Below are positions 37,121 through 48,697 of a stretch of DNA of 64,000 nt, in pieces. Each line of letters starts with the position of its first letter. Within the stretch, counting starts at the first letter, position 1. The notes beneath the pieces were generated by a model that was not told the DNA's origin, did no database searches, and worked only from the letters and a program-made list of their open reading frames with translations. Made by a program: the position numbers and the translations under genes. Origin of the DNA: Lycium barbarum (Eukaryota > Streptophyta > Magnoliopsida > Solanales > Solanaceae); assembly GCF_019175385.1 (NCBI RefSeq), contig NC_083341.1:63893800-63957799 (forward strand). Reading direction: 5' to 3'.

Positions 37121-37789
37121 ACATCATCAACCTTGTCTTTTTATTTTACTTCGTTAAAATCATGATATATTTTTTTTTAATCTATGTAACAAAATTTTCT
37201 ATGAATAGAATAAATACTACTTTTCAGCCCAAAAAAGAAAAGTGAGAAATGTTAATTGAATATATAAGTTAATGACATCTATAACGAAATTAATGAGTAG
37301 AATAAAAAAAATACTCATAATAATCGGATGTCTACATTTATTTATGCAAGAGAAATAACAAGTAATAATAACTTTATAAACATATTTCAATTGAGATAAT
37401 ACAAAAATTAATTTATAGAAATAGAGATATATTTTATAACAAATTCCTAAAAGATTATCTATTTATATTATAAATGGATTTTAAATTATAATTTAGAAAA
37501 TATTTTAGTATTAACAACCAAAACTCGTTTATCTATATAGACAATAGAGAATAAGAGATATTTGAATCATTCATCTATATAGATATAACATACTTAATGC
37601 ATGTAATATAAAAATAACAATCATAAATAACAGCATTGGATTTTGTGACAAATTCTTAAAAGGATTATTCTAATTATAATGTTAATGAACTTAAATAAAA
37701 ATATATAAATACCTAGGTTAAGACAAATAAATATTATGTATAATATAAAAACATATTACATGAATGGAGAATTGAAATTATCAATGGTA

Positions 37790-38924
37790 CGACGAGAGTA
37801 AGTGTCGCTTGCTACGGGGGAAGAAAGTGGACAAGATTCAAGATGGGATACCAACAGTTGATGGAATCTCGGTGGAAAAATTTCAAGGTGATGCAAGGGA
37901 TTATTTTGAATGCTAGGAACCAACCTGATGGTGTATATTCAATCATGAATGAGCAACAACTTGAGAATTTGCATAATACTAACAGGACTAATAAGGTTTT
38001 GGATAATAAACATGAAGAAGATGGGCAACGAGCTAAAGATATATTATTTGTACAAGCAAAGCGTGGGCACCGTAGTTGACACTTTGGTTCATGACAATTA
38101 GTCGAACGTTGTGAGGAAGCAAGGTGATTGATCAAATTCCCCAAAGGATATTGTTTTTCCTAACCTTTGATGCTCTTTCGGTTTAGAGTGGGACAAAAAC
38201 CTACTATGGGGTCCTCATGGTGCACATCCGGAATTGGCAAACATGCTAATGCAACAACATGTTGCTAGTTTAGTTTGTCCCTTCCTCATTTTAAAGCACT
38301 TAATGGATACTTTGACCACTTCGGCATATGAGGTGCCAACACAATCTATGAAGTCGTTTGGTGAGAAGCAAAATGACTCTGACAGCAACTGATCTTTGTG
38401 GATAATAACCAAAATATGGATACAATGTTGGCATCAACTCCAGTGCGCTCAACGAACATTTTTTACTGTAAGAGTGGCAAAAAAGGTGGTACTAGTGTGA
38501 AGAGTTGGGTGGACATGGCGGAGGAGGAGGGGCAAGTCTCATCTCTCCAACGCGCAACAAGTTGAGTCCAATATCCCCGACATTTATAAGCCATGTCATT
38601 GTTGTTCCATCTTTAGCGGCGGGGCAACTTGTGGCTCAAATGAGTGCACCTTTGAATGCTATGGTTAATCCTACTAAAAGGAAGCCTATTGGAATAGTGG
38701 CCAAGAGGTATAAGCCAGGAGCTTTAGTGGAAGATCCATTGGAAGCTTCTGGTGGTGATTAGGGCATTGACATATTTGATGAAGAAGATGAGAATGAAGT
38801 ATCGGATGAATGCTTTGGTAAAGTGGTTAGGGATGGAGATCTTTCACCTAACCAGTAATGGAGTGATTTCAAGACAAAGAAGACTCATGGAAGAAAGCAT
38901 AATTAGGAAGGTAAACTGTCTGAG
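37790..38924 (+). pseudogene. Degenerate coding remnant inside the MULE-like element, unrecognised
   Basis: Broken plus-strand frames run through this stretch: 37843-38079 (MGYQQLMESRWKNFKV), a piece containing HPELANMLMQQHVASLVCPF near 38220, and 38505-38762 with PTKRKPIGIVAKRYKPGALV, followed by an acidic stretch (IDIFDEEDENEVSDE). The sequence looks like former protein-coding DNA because it is less AT-rich than its surroundings and has a basic then acidic domain order. Stops and shifts separate the pieces. It continues at 41937-42115 after the CACTA insertion. I do not know the protein; it could be cargo or the element's own gene. Confidence 0.35.
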
Positions 38925-38954
38925 GAGCACTACTAAAAAAACAGAAAAAACCGT

Positions 38955-39425
38955 TGACAAAAACCGACGTCCAGCGTCGGTTTTTTTAATGAAACCGACG
39001 GGAAACTGACTTTTTAAGGTCCGTCGGTTTTCATAGCCTCGCTTTTGGAAAACCGACGGACCACGTCGGTTTTTTCCGACGGACTGCGTCGGTTACGTAG
39101 TCCGTCGGGTTTTATTCAAAAATTTTAAAAAATTAAAAAAACCGACGGACAGAGTCGGTTTTATTAATTTCTGATTTTTTATCTTATATATAAATAATAT
39201 ATATTTTATGAAAAAAACGACGCACTGCGTCGGTTTTTCATATAATTTTTTTAATTTTAATTAAAAAACCGACACAGTGCGTCGGTTTTTTTAATAAAAT
39301 TTAAGAATTAATTTCCAGAAAACCGACGGACAGAGTCGGTTTTCCGTCGATTTTCTGGAAAATCTGCAAAATTAATTTCCAGAAAACCGACGGACTGAGT
39401 CGGTTTCCGTCGGTTTTCTGGTAAA
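38955..39425. repeat. Left subterminal palindromic repeats of the CACTA element
   Basis: About ten copies of an imperfect palindrome, AACCGACGGACNNNGTCGG, with variants such as AACCGACGTCCAGCGTCGG. They occur in both orientations every 30-70 bases. Confidence 0.85.
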
Positions 39426-39589
39426 TTTCCAGCTTGCAAATCATGCATTTTCTGCAACCACACCTGCACAGAAACCAGTACCAAAAGCTGCTCAGAAACC
39501 AGTAACAAAAGCTGCTCAAAACTAGCATTAAAATGCTCCAAATCAATTCTAAAAGAGCTACAACACATAAAATTTAAATGTCCAACCCA

Positions 39590-40930
39590 TCTAAACACAT
39601 CAAATACGATCTAAATAGACCTTCAAAGTTCAGAAATATTTAAATGTTCAACCAATTCTAACTTTGAATTCTCAATAACAATTCTAACTTTAATAACTCA
39701 TGGATTCTAACTTTAATTCTAAAAATTGAAAAGTAAATCTAGTCAAATAAAGTCTACATTTTAGTTTTGAGGTTATAGAAATATTATAACTTAATAATTC
39801 TAACATAACTTAATAATTCTAACTTTGAAAAGCACAATTCCAACCAATTCTAAAAATTGAAAAGTAAATCTAGAGAAATAAAATCTACATTTTAGTATTG
39901 AGGTTATAGAAATACTATAACTTAACAATTCTAACTTTGAAAAGCACAATCTCAACCAATTCTAACTTTGAATTCTCAATAACAATTCTAACTTTAATAA
40001 CTTATGGATTCTAACTTTAATTCTAAAAATTAAAAAGTAAATCTAGTCAAATAAAGTCTACATTTTAGTTTTGAGGTTATAGAAATATTATAACTTAATA
40101 ATTCTAACATAACTTAATAATTCTAACTTTGAAAAGCACAATTCCAACCAATTCTAAAAATTGAAAAGTAAATCTAGAGAAATAAAATCTACATTTTAGT
40201 ATTGAGGTTATAGAAATACTATAACTTAACAATTCTAACTTTGAAAAGCACAATCTCAGCCAATTCTAACTTTGAATTCTCAATAACAATTCTAACTTTA
40301 ATAACTTATGGATTCTAACTTTAATTCTAAAAATTGAAAAGTAAATCTAGTCAAATAAAGTCTACATTTTAGTTTTGAGGTTATAGAAATATTATAACTT
40401 AATAATTCTAACTTTGAAAAGCACAATCCCAACCAATTCTAACTTTGAATTCTCAATAACAATTCTAACTTTAATAACTTATGGATTCTAACTTTAATTC
40501 TAAAAATTGAAAAGTAAATCTAGTCAAATAAAGTCTACATTTTAGTTTTGAGGTTATAGAAATATTATAACTTAATAATTCTAACTTTGAAAAGCACAAT
40601 CCCAACCAATTCTAACTTTGAATTCTCAATAACAATTCTAACTTTAATAACTTATGGATTCTAACTTTAATTCTAAAAATTGAAAAGTAAATCTAGTCAA
40701 ATAAAGTCTACATTTTAGTTTTGAGGTTATAGAAATATTATAACTTAATAATTCTAACATAACTTAATAATTCTAACTTTGAAAAGCACAATTCCAACCA
40801 ATTCTAAAAATTGAAAAGTAAATCTAGAGAAATAAAATCTACATTTTAGTATTGAGGTTATAGAAATACTATAACTTAACAATTCTAACTTTGAAAAGCA
40901 CAATTTCAACCAATTCTAATCTTGAATGAT
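39590..40930. repeat. Higher-order tandem array inside the CACTA element
   Basis: Units begin CCAATTCTAACTTTGAATTC, with anchors near 39653, 39956, 40257, 40434 and 40607. The spacing alternates between about 302 and 173 bases because a 173-bp core is sometimes followed by a 128-bp variant (with 'ctagagaaataaaatctac' in place of 'ctagtcaaataaagtctac'). The motif AATTCTAACTT is itself repeated within each unit. Very AT-rich, non-coding. Confidence 0.85.
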
Positions 40931-41494
40931 CAATAACAATTCTAATAACTTATGGAATTCTAACAAAAAGCACAATCCAAAAAAAAAAAAAAAAAAAAAA
41001 AAACTAGTCAATAATTAAAGTATACATTTTGCACATATTCAACATCAATAATATTACAAAGAATGATAACTAAGCTAACACAAATACATTGACAAAGAAC
41101 ATGAAATATAGCACAATCTCAAGCCAAAAAAAAAAAAAAAAGACAACTAAACTAGTCAAATAAAGTTTACATTTTTTTCACAAATTCAACATTAATAAAA
41201 TTGCAAATGATGTTTAACAAAGCTAAATAGATTAGCATTAGGCCTAAAATCTACAAATAAAACTAAAATTGAAAGAATTTTAAAAGCCCTAATTTAAGAG
41301 AAACTAACCTCAATTAATTAACTTCAAAACGGGTCTGGGGTTGGTGGGGACGGGCTGCGCAGGCAGCGGCGCTGGGCGGCGGGCCTGGGCGGAGGGGAGG
41401 GGGGCGGCGGGTAGCTAGGGTTTGAGGGGAATGGGAGTTTAATTGGGAAGAGGAGAAGAAATGGGTATGAAAACCCGTCTGGAATGTTTTTAAA

Positions 41495-41925
41495 GAAAAA
41501 CCGACGGACAAAACCGACCCTGTCCGTCGGTTTTTCCCGCACGTTTGACCAGATTTGACCCAAAAATTAAAAAAAAAAATAGGAAACCGACCCTGTCCGT
41601 CGTTTTCCTAAAAAAAATTGTTTATTATTTTTTTAAAAAAACAAATTGAATTGCATATTATTTTAAATATTTTTAAAAATAAAACCGACATCGTCCGTCG
41701 GTTTTATATTAATTTTTTTTTTAATAAAACTGACGTGGGACGTCGGTTTTTTTTTTTTTGGCGGATATATAATTTCAATATTTTGCGGAAAAAACCGACG
41801 TTGTCCGTCGGTTTTTTAATTACAAAAATTAGAAATACCCAAAACCGACGCACTGAGTCGGTTTTCCGTTTGTTTGTCAAAGAGACGCAGTCCGTCGATT
41901 TTTTGTCCATCGAATTTTGCCAGTG
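41495..41925. repeat. Right subterminal palindromic repeats of the CACTA element
   Basis: About seven copies of the same family as on the left (for example ACCGACATCGTCCGTCGGTT and ACCGACGTTGTCCGTCGGTT). The last, near 41890, is diverged. Confidence 0.85.
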
Positions 41926-41936
41926 TTTTAGTAGTG

Positions 41937-42449
41937 GAGGTTGTTTTAAGGCAACTACTGATAAGAGTGGAAAAACAGAAGAAGACAATGTTCAACTGCG
42001 TCAACAAGGTCCAGTAGATCCAAGAATAATTCATGAAGTATCAAGAGATTGTAGAGCGGTTGGAGGAAGAAGACAAAGTGAAGAAATAAAATTTTATCGG
42101 GCTACATCTCTTTGAAGATTTAAAGAAACAAGGTTCTGGCTCTACATTCTTGCTTATTTTAGTTTTTCACTATATAAGTATTATCATTTGTAATATCATC
42201 GTAGAGAGTGTTATAAACTATGTGATGATCATAGAATATTTAGTTCTTTCTTGTTTTTATTTTTTACATGCATGTTAGTTAGTAGAGGTTTTTTACGCCA
42301 AAATAAGATTAGTAAGGTAAGGCCTAGCCCCCTTTGCCTATACTTTTTTCTTTGAGTTCACTTTTATTATATGAATAAAAAAAGCTAGGCCTAGGCATCT
42401 CGCCTATACTTGTTTTAGTTCAATAGTTTTCCAATTTAACTACTGATAC
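41937..42449. other. Rightward continuation of the MULE-like element interior
   Basis: The first 180 bases (to 42115) continue the broken frames seen left of the CACTA insertion and include a coiled-coil-like stretch in one frame (YQEIVERLEEEDKVKK). The rest is AT-rich non-coding DNA leading into the right TIR. Confidence 0.35.
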
Positions 42450-42513
42450 ACAAAAAAAGATTATTAAGGGTAAAATAAACATTACATAGGATAAGGAGGG
42501 AAGAATGTCTATT

Positions 42514-44062
42514 TTGTTTGGTAAATAAGTTCTTTATTAACCAAAAGTAAAGTTATGTACAAAGCTTAGGAAAAATCTGGCGCATGGACAACGGTCCCAT
42601 GGTCCAGTGCATCAAACAGTTCTATCTATTCTTCAAACTATCCCTATTCCAAACAAAAACTACACAAGATAGTGATCCAATTGGATGAGTGCATACTACC
42701 CCTTACCACCACTTCTTGAATGATTCTCTTTATAAGCACCTCAGGAGCCCTTTGCTTGCTTGTAAACACCCTGTTGTTTCTCTCTTGCCACACATAGTAG
42801 ACACTTGCAGCAACTACCATTCTAACCACTTGTGATTGAGCAGCTCTCCCATTCACTTGTGATGTCAGCCAAGCCATTTCATTTGTCCATTCCATTGCAT
42901 CCCTATTATATCCAAGCCATCCTAGCAGTTTCTCCCAGACACTAGCAAAGTAAGTGCATTTGAAAAAAACATGCTCCACTGATTCATTTGCACTCTCACA
43001 TAAGGGACAAGTTATCTGATCAGTAATGTCCCACTTGTTCAGCCTATCTCTTATATACAACCTCTTGTTAAGTGATAGATAGAGGATGAAGGTCCATTTA
43101 GGTGTTCCAAAGTTGTTGCAAATAATTCTTCTCCAACTGAACTTCTGGAAATCCCCTCTCAGTTTCAAATATACCTGTTTGATGGAAAACACCTTGAGGC
43201 TCTGAAATGTTCTTCATCTATACCAGCCTCTTCTAAGGTTTTCACAGCTTTGAAAATCTTTTTTAACATCCAGGATGTCTGATTTGGAAAGTAGCTCCAT
43301 AGATTTTGACCTTTGACATAATACACATGTACCTATTTTACCCAAAGTTTATCCTTTTTTTTTTTTTTGCACAAGTTCCATAATAGCTTACATACTGCAG
43401 CCTTGTTCCATGTTTGCTCATGTAGGATATTCAGCCCCCCAGCAACTTTTGGCAGACAGAGTTGTTCCCATGCTATAAGTGCTTTTTTGGATGCAGTTGT
43501 GTCACCTGTCCATAGAAAGGTTCTACAAATAGTTTCTACTGCTTTCAACACATTCTTAGGGAGTTTGAAAATTTGTGCCCAAAAGATTTGTATAGCAAAC
43601 AAGACAGTTTTTACAAGCTGCAGCCTGCCAGCATATGAGAGCAGTTTAGCAGTCCATTGAGTGACTCTACCTATCATTTTGTCCAGTAATGGGATGCATT
43701 GCATGATTGATAACCTCTTGGTGCTAAGTGGCACACCCAAATATCTAAAAGGTAGAGTCCTTTTGGAAAATTTCAATCTTTCTAGTACTGCTTGCTGTGT
43801 CCTCTCATTCACTCCTCCAAAGTATATAGAGCTCTTTCCAGTGTTTGCTATCAACCCAGACGCTTTGGAAAATCTTTGAAAGCAAGCAAAGACTTTATAG
43901 ATACATGTCTCATCCCCTCGACAAAACATCAAAAGGTCATCTGCAAACCCCAGCTGGATGATATTCAGTTCGGCACATTTTGGGTGGTGGTTAAAGTCAG
44001 GGCCAGTCCCCAGTGGTTTAAACATCCTATTCAAATATTCCATACACAACAAAAACGGGTAA
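42514..44062 (-). mobile_element. 5'-truncated L1-type LINE, minus orientation
   Basis: The insert is flanked by a perfect 17-bp duplication, AGGGAAGAATGTCTATT (42497-42513 and 44063-44079), so both borders are exact. On the minus strand it starts in the middle of the reverse transcriptase (YPFLLCMEYLNRMF). It contains the catalytic FADDLLMF box and the GRLQLVKTVL segment (to about 43330), and after frame breaks the zinc-binding C-terminus (CPLCESANESVEHVFFKC) at 43192-42644. The 5' half of ORF2 and all of ORF1 are missing. No long A-tail remains. It is inserted in the right TIR of the MULE-like element. Confidence 0.85.
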
Positions 44063-44154
44063 AGGGAAGAATGTCTATTATTCATAGTTGACAGGAAAAT
44101 TCGATTTTTAAAGTAAAGTTCGGGGTGGAAAATGATTTTCACCCATATAATAAC

Positions 44155-44433
44155 TTACAAATTTATAAGAAATTAAATATCTTAATATGGTATTCAGTAT
44201 TTCGATATAAATGCTTATACTATATCCAACACCACCATGGAAGCAGTCTGTATTAGGATAAATTGTCATGGTGCAGTCTTTCCTCGAACCCTGATAATGC
44301 GAAAGCCCTTTTTTACACCGAACACTAAACTTTTTCAAAATGCATACCAAATTACAACATCAAAGATTTCAATTTCGATACAATAATACCAAACTATGGG
44401 GTGCACACCCGTACCCGAGAAGAGGACTTCGTA
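44155..44433. other. Spacer right of the MULE-like element
   Basis: AT-rich, no feature recognised. Confidence 0.4.
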
Positions 44434-44950
44434 GGCGTTTGGACATGCGATTTAAAATCATGGTTTGAAACCATGGTTTTAAAAATTTTAAATATAAAAA
44501 TTGATCCATAAGTTTATATTTTGTAAAAAAAAGTCTCATAAGTTGGTAGATATTTTTAATAATTACTCTCACCAACCATTTACCAACCTTTATTTATGTC
44601 TACCATGTGGGGGGATTATATTAAAGAGTAATTACATTACTAATCATGTTATATATATATAATTACATTACTATTCATGTTAAATTTTCTTTTTTATTGA
44701 ACTAAAGTTTGATCAATTAATGTTGTATATTTTAGAAAGGTCTTCTAGTAGCGTATTAATTTTGTTATGAACTATGACTTGCTCATTTGCTAAGATTGTA
44801 TAAGAATTGAGAATATTTTGATAGTTTTCACAATTTGTGGGGTTTTTATATCTATAAGAAAAAATGCAACTTAAGAAATTTAAATTGTATGTCCAAACAT
44901 GGTTTCAAGTCATGGTTTTATCTAATGGTTTCAAATCATGTCCAAACGGC
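44434..44950. mobile_element. MITE with GGCGTTTGGACATG terminal inverted repeats
   Basis: The left end GGCGTTTGGACATG and the reverse complement of the right end GCCGTTTGGACATG match in 13 of 14 bases. Further shared blocks ('ttgaaaccat') extend inwards about 60 bases with gaps. Length is 517 bp, AT-rich and non-coding. TA flanks both sides, which may be the target duplication. The superfamily is not assigned. Confidence 0.65.
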
Positions 44951-45130
44951 TAAATTAGAAGTCCTTAACAAAATGTTTATGTTTAGTCACCTCAGAAAGT
45001 GGGGGCATTTAATTATAGGTGATGTTTTAGTTTTAAAATTGAAGGGAGGTGATTTAAGTTTTAATTAATGAGTAGAGGTGACTAAATTTGATTAGTGATT
45101 AAGGGGCTTTGAGCTTGCCCAATAGTTTCA

Positions 45131-45255
45131 TTTTTGACACTTTGGCCCTCTATTTTATTTTTAATACTTTGCCCTCAAGTTTTATTTTTAACACTTTCAC
45201 CCTAAACTTTACTTTTAACACTTTGCCCTAAAGTTTTATTTTTAACACTTTGACC
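45131..45255. repeat. 27-bp tandem repeat, about 4.6 copies
   Basis: Units of TTTTTAACACTTTGCCCT-type sequence start at 45131, 45158, 45185, 45212 and 45239 with a few substitutions each. Confidence 0.85.
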
Positions 45256-45380
45256 CAACCACTATAAACCCTAAAATACAAAAATCGGGAAAAAAAAATC
45301 CTCTTCAACGCCGTTTCCTCCATTTTTGTTCTTCCCATCTGTTCTTCGTGCTGCTTTCTTCTTCTTCTTGGTCCGCCCCT

Positions 45381-45458
45381 TTCTTCTTCTTCTTCTTCTT
45401 CTTCTTCTTCTTCTTCTTCTTCTTCTTCTTCTTCTTCTTCTTTTTCTTCTTCTTCTTC
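45381..45458. repeat. (TTC)n microsatellite in a pyrimidine-rich leader-like stretch
   Basis: More than twenty TTC/CTT triplets with few interruptions, within DNA that resembles a plant 5' leader (45290-45480) and is followed by a donor-like GGTAAGT near 45563. Leucine-rich and glutamate-rich frames across it are repeat artefacts. Confidence 0.9.
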
Positions 45459-45653
45459 ATCCGCCATTGCTCAAGAAAACAAAATCATCTAATTTTACAA
45501 TTTTTTGATTGAATGTCATTGGTGTAGCACTGCCATTACTTCATAAGTGTTTTCGGGTCCATTGGTAAGTTAAACAATACTGTTTCTTTCAATTGTTCAT
45601 ATGGGTATAGTTGCCTTATTTGCTGATTTTGCCAGATTCGTAGTTACTGTAGT
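45459..45653. other. Flank of the Tekay insertion
   Basis: Continues into 56884 once the Tekay element is removed. It contains a possible splice donor (GGTAAGT near 45563). I see no gene, but the stretch could be the leader of the locus at 58093. Confidence 0.3.
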
Positions 45654-48600
45654 TGTTAGAACCTGTATTTTTGTATAGTGGAATAATCTGGATTTATTAC
45701 GATAATTTAAGGACAAAACTAAGTCGGGATTCTTGACCTTCGATTTTATTTTGAGATATAAGTTGTGCATGAATTTATTGGTATGGAACAATTAGGAAAA
45801 TTCGGGACCAAAAGTGATAAAAATTGGAAGATAAAAATCATCCACAATTTCCATGGTTGGCCCACACAAATGGTGTTCAATTTTAATTGGGACAACACAT
45901 TAGTGTGGGCCAAGGGGCAAGTGTACAATTCATTTAAGTATTAAAAGATGACCACAATTTTATTTCACTTCATTTGCTTCATTCACCACACTTGAACAAA
46001 AAAAAAGTTGAAGACCCTCCATTGAAGGCTCTCGGCCAACAGCCCTGAAAATTCACTTCCATTTTTAGCTCTCCAAAAATGAATTTCTTGGTGTTAAACC
46101 ACTAATTAGAGGTCCCTAAGTAACTTGGAAGCATTGTTGGGGTGATCAAGTCCTTCATTCAAGAGATTGGAAAACCCTAGCCTATTAAAAGTTGAAGAGA
46201 AAAAGGTAAGATTTGATCTTGTTTTTGTGTTATGAAGGTTCTATTCATGTTGTAGTATCTTATTATGGTTGAAAATCATGAAATAAAGAATGGTGAAGTG
46301 GATGCCATATGTATGAGGGTTGGGCGTGTGATGGGTGTTGTTGTGTTGTGATTGAAATTATGAATTAATGTTTAGTTAGTTGATTAGGATCATTGTAAGG
46401 TGAAGAACAATTGAGAATCATCCATATATGTGTATATATAGTGTTGATTGAAATGGGTCACATTATATGACGATGAACGAATGAACGTCGCTTAATGTTT
46501 TAATCGCCGTCGCTATGAATCTTATGTTGGAAATGAATGTTTGTTGACTCAAAATGATGTTGTTAATGTGCGGACTGTTTTTGGAGGTTATTGTATATTT
46601 ATTGTAATTGGTATATTGATGAGATAGTATTGTTAGAATGTAATTTGAGGATACAAACCATGATTTGGAAATGAAGAAAAAAAATTTAAAGGGTTGTCTC
46701 GGTTGGGGCTGTTTTCGGCCAGCTTGGAGAAAAAAATTCGGGTTGTTGGAAATGTGTTATGAATTGCTTAGAATGCCCTTGAATATTTTTGGTAAGGATT
46801 CGGGTTGTTAATTGAATGTATAAGCGTCGATTTTGGCTTGAAGGTAAGTCGTCGAATTGAATTTATGTAAGTTGTCGAAAAATGGAAAAGAAAGCGATTA
46901 TTGTTGTATTACCTTTCGGATTGATTATTAATGTTGTTAGGTTGGTTGTTGTTGTTGTTGTTGATTGATACGGTCGAGTTAAATTCTCGGGGTAGCCTAT
47001 TTACAGGGGAAATGCTGCCCAAATTTCTGTATAATTAAGGGCGAAATTGGAATTTAATGCCCAAAGAGTCTTTAGCTAATGTTTGGCATTTTATGGCTTG
47101 TTTATAGATCGTGGGCAGCCCGAATCATAGGTTGGATTTAGCTTGAGTTTGGATCGTATTGGAGAGCGTTTGAGGTATGTAAAGTAATCTTCCTTCTTCG
47201 GCATGCCTTAGTTAAAATAGGCTATGCTATAAGCCTCGAGGAAACTCTATTCTCACAATCCGAGCATGTTTATGAATCGCATTTGTTCCTTGGCATCCTT
47301 CCCTTGTCATGGCAAAATTATGTTCTTGGAATCCATAATTTGTAAAGATTACATGAAAGCTGATTTTTGTTTTAAAGTTCATTCTTTAGCGATTCCAAAA
47401 CTTCAAACGCCCATAATTTCCTCAGAAAAGCTCGGATTGCTTTGAAATTTTCGTAGGAGTTTGTATGATATAAAATGAGTATGTTTTTCATAAGCGGGCT
47501 CAGTTCGGGTCTATACTCGTCCGTGGGTCCCGCGACGCCCTTTTTGAAATTCGACAACTTTGAAACAAAAAGTGATAATTATTATTCCGATTTCGAATAT
47601 GACTATTTTACTTATCCTTCAGATTTATAATAATGATTTTTTTGCATATGATTCCTCACTACTCCGCTCGTGCCTACTGTGATAGCGTTCACCGGTTCCC
47701 GGGCCGGTTCTGTTGTCGTGCGCTTTGTGATACATTCCGGTGTTATGCTGTGATTATGGTTCACCGTGCTCCTCGCTCGAGGGCCGGGTTCCACTTATGT
47801 TTGGCGTTATGCTGTGTTTGGCGTTATGCTGTGTTGTGATGTGTGACGGGGATTCGGAGATTTGAAACTTTCTGGTGTTATGCTGTGTTGTGGCGCCATC
47901 GACAGGCGGGCGACCACATTTTCCTGTGCCCTATGCATAATTTATACTTTGGAAATAAACATTTTGATATTTTTTTTATATGTATTATTTTCTATATATC
48001 TGATTCGATTATTGTTCAGATTTATTTCTGTACCTTCTGCTTTGCATACTCAGTACATATTTCGTACTGACCCCCTTCTCCGGGGGCTGCGTTTCATTCC
48101 CGCAGGTACGGACGCACAGCCTGGTGATCCACCTGTTTAGGACACCCTTTCTGCTATTCGGAGTGCTCCTCTCTTTCCGGAGCTTATACTTTTGGTATAT
48201 ATATTTTTATTAGTGCATTTGTATATATTCGTTCATGGGTACGGCGGGGCCCTGTCCGGTCATATGATTCTGTCGGTCTGTTTAGAGGTCTGTGGACATG
48301 TTTGTGGGTCAGGGTCTTTCTGTATGGATGTATGTACATGTCGTTTGGGCGATCCCATACGCCGAGGCGGCCGGTCCGCATATGTTGTTTGGGCGATCCT
48401 ATACGCCAAGGCGGCCGGTCCACATATGTTTATATATTTCTTGGTTAGCCCTGTGTGGCTTTTGTTGGTATTTTCTGCGTGCAGGGTATATTGGATAGTC
48501 CGTAAAACAAAGGAAACTCTGCCGAAATTTTTCTGGAAATTACCTAAATTTGAAATAAAGCCTTGTCGGCTTCCGCCATATACTAGAATGAATTGATAGA

Positions 48601-48679
48601 ATTTGAGATAATATTTGATAGATGGGTTCGGGTGCCCAGATCGGGCACTAGTCACGGCCTACGGGGTTGGGTCGTGACA
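45654..48679 (+). repeat. 5' LTR of the Tekay element (3026 bp)
   Basis: The LTR drives transcription and supplies the R region for strand transfer. It includes the conserved hairpin pair at 48051-48086 and a 44-bp tandem duplication at 48343-48430 (anchor GTTTGGGCGATCC). Its first half contains plant-gene-like AT-rich DNA with no real coding frame. Confidence 0.95.
48051..48086 (+). promoter_or_regulatory. Conserved tandem hairpins in the Tekay LTR
   Basis: CAGTAC-7 nt-GTACTG (48051-48069) is followed one base later by CCCCC-6 nt-GGGGG (48071-48086). The first hairpin recurs in the 3' LTR (56250-56268) and in the solo LTR at 12701-12719, and in weakened form near 21965-21986 and 15945. Conservation amid diverged LTRs suggests a functional RNA or DNA element, perhaps in 3'-end formation or genomic RNA packaging; that role is inference. 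Confidence 0.55.
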
Positions 48680-48683
48680 GAAG

Positions 48684-48697
48684 TGGTATCAGAGCGG
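48684..48697 (+). other. Primer-binding site, initiator-Met tRNA type
   Basis: TGGTATCAGAGCGG starts four bases after the 5' LTR and is complementary to the 3' end of plant initiator methionine tRNA, the usual primer of this group. Confidence 0.9.

Larger units (their letters stand above)
38928..41936. mobile_element. Non-autonomous CACTA (En/Spm-type) element, 3.0 kb
   Basis: The left end is CACTACTAAAAAAACA and the right end, reverse complemented, CACTACTAAAACA. The flanks are a perfect 3-bp target duplication, GAG (38925-38927 and 41937-41939). Both subterminal regions are packed with palindromic ACCGACGG...CCGTCGGT motifs, the usual binding sites for CACTA accessory proteins. The interior is non-coding: a tandem array and AT-rich DNA, with no TNP2-like transposase. 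Mobility would need a transposase supplied elsewhere. Confidence 0.9.
36968..44144. mobile_element. Large terminal-inverted-repeat element, MULE-like by structure
   Basis: The left end GGGTAAAAATCATTTACC and the reverse complement of the right end GGGTGAAAATCATTTTCC begin long inverted repeats. Similarity continues through 'ctttaaaaatc', 'aatagacattct' and 'tttatcct' for about 150 bases. Flanking decamers are ATATAATAAT (36958-36967) and ATATAATAAC (44145-44154), nine of ten matching. Long TIRs plus a 9-10 bp duplication fit Mutator-like elements, but I recognise no MULE transposase inside. The element hosts a CACTA element (38928-41936) and a LINE (42514-44062) that sits inside its right TIR. 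Net length without them is about 2.6 kb. Confidence 0.6.

Noticed and set aside
43367..44091. Plus-strand frames of 72-99 residues across the LINE
   Set aside because: They are the antisense shadow of the reverse transcriptase coded on the minus strand.
45228..45508. Glutamate-rich and leucine-rich frames
   Set aside because: Products of the TTC/GAA microsatellite at 45381-45458.
47612..48655. Frames of 60-134 residues inside the Tekay LTRs (and their copies at 55810-56854)
   Set aside because: Present identically in both LTRs, overlapping on both strands, with no domain; they are LTR sequence.
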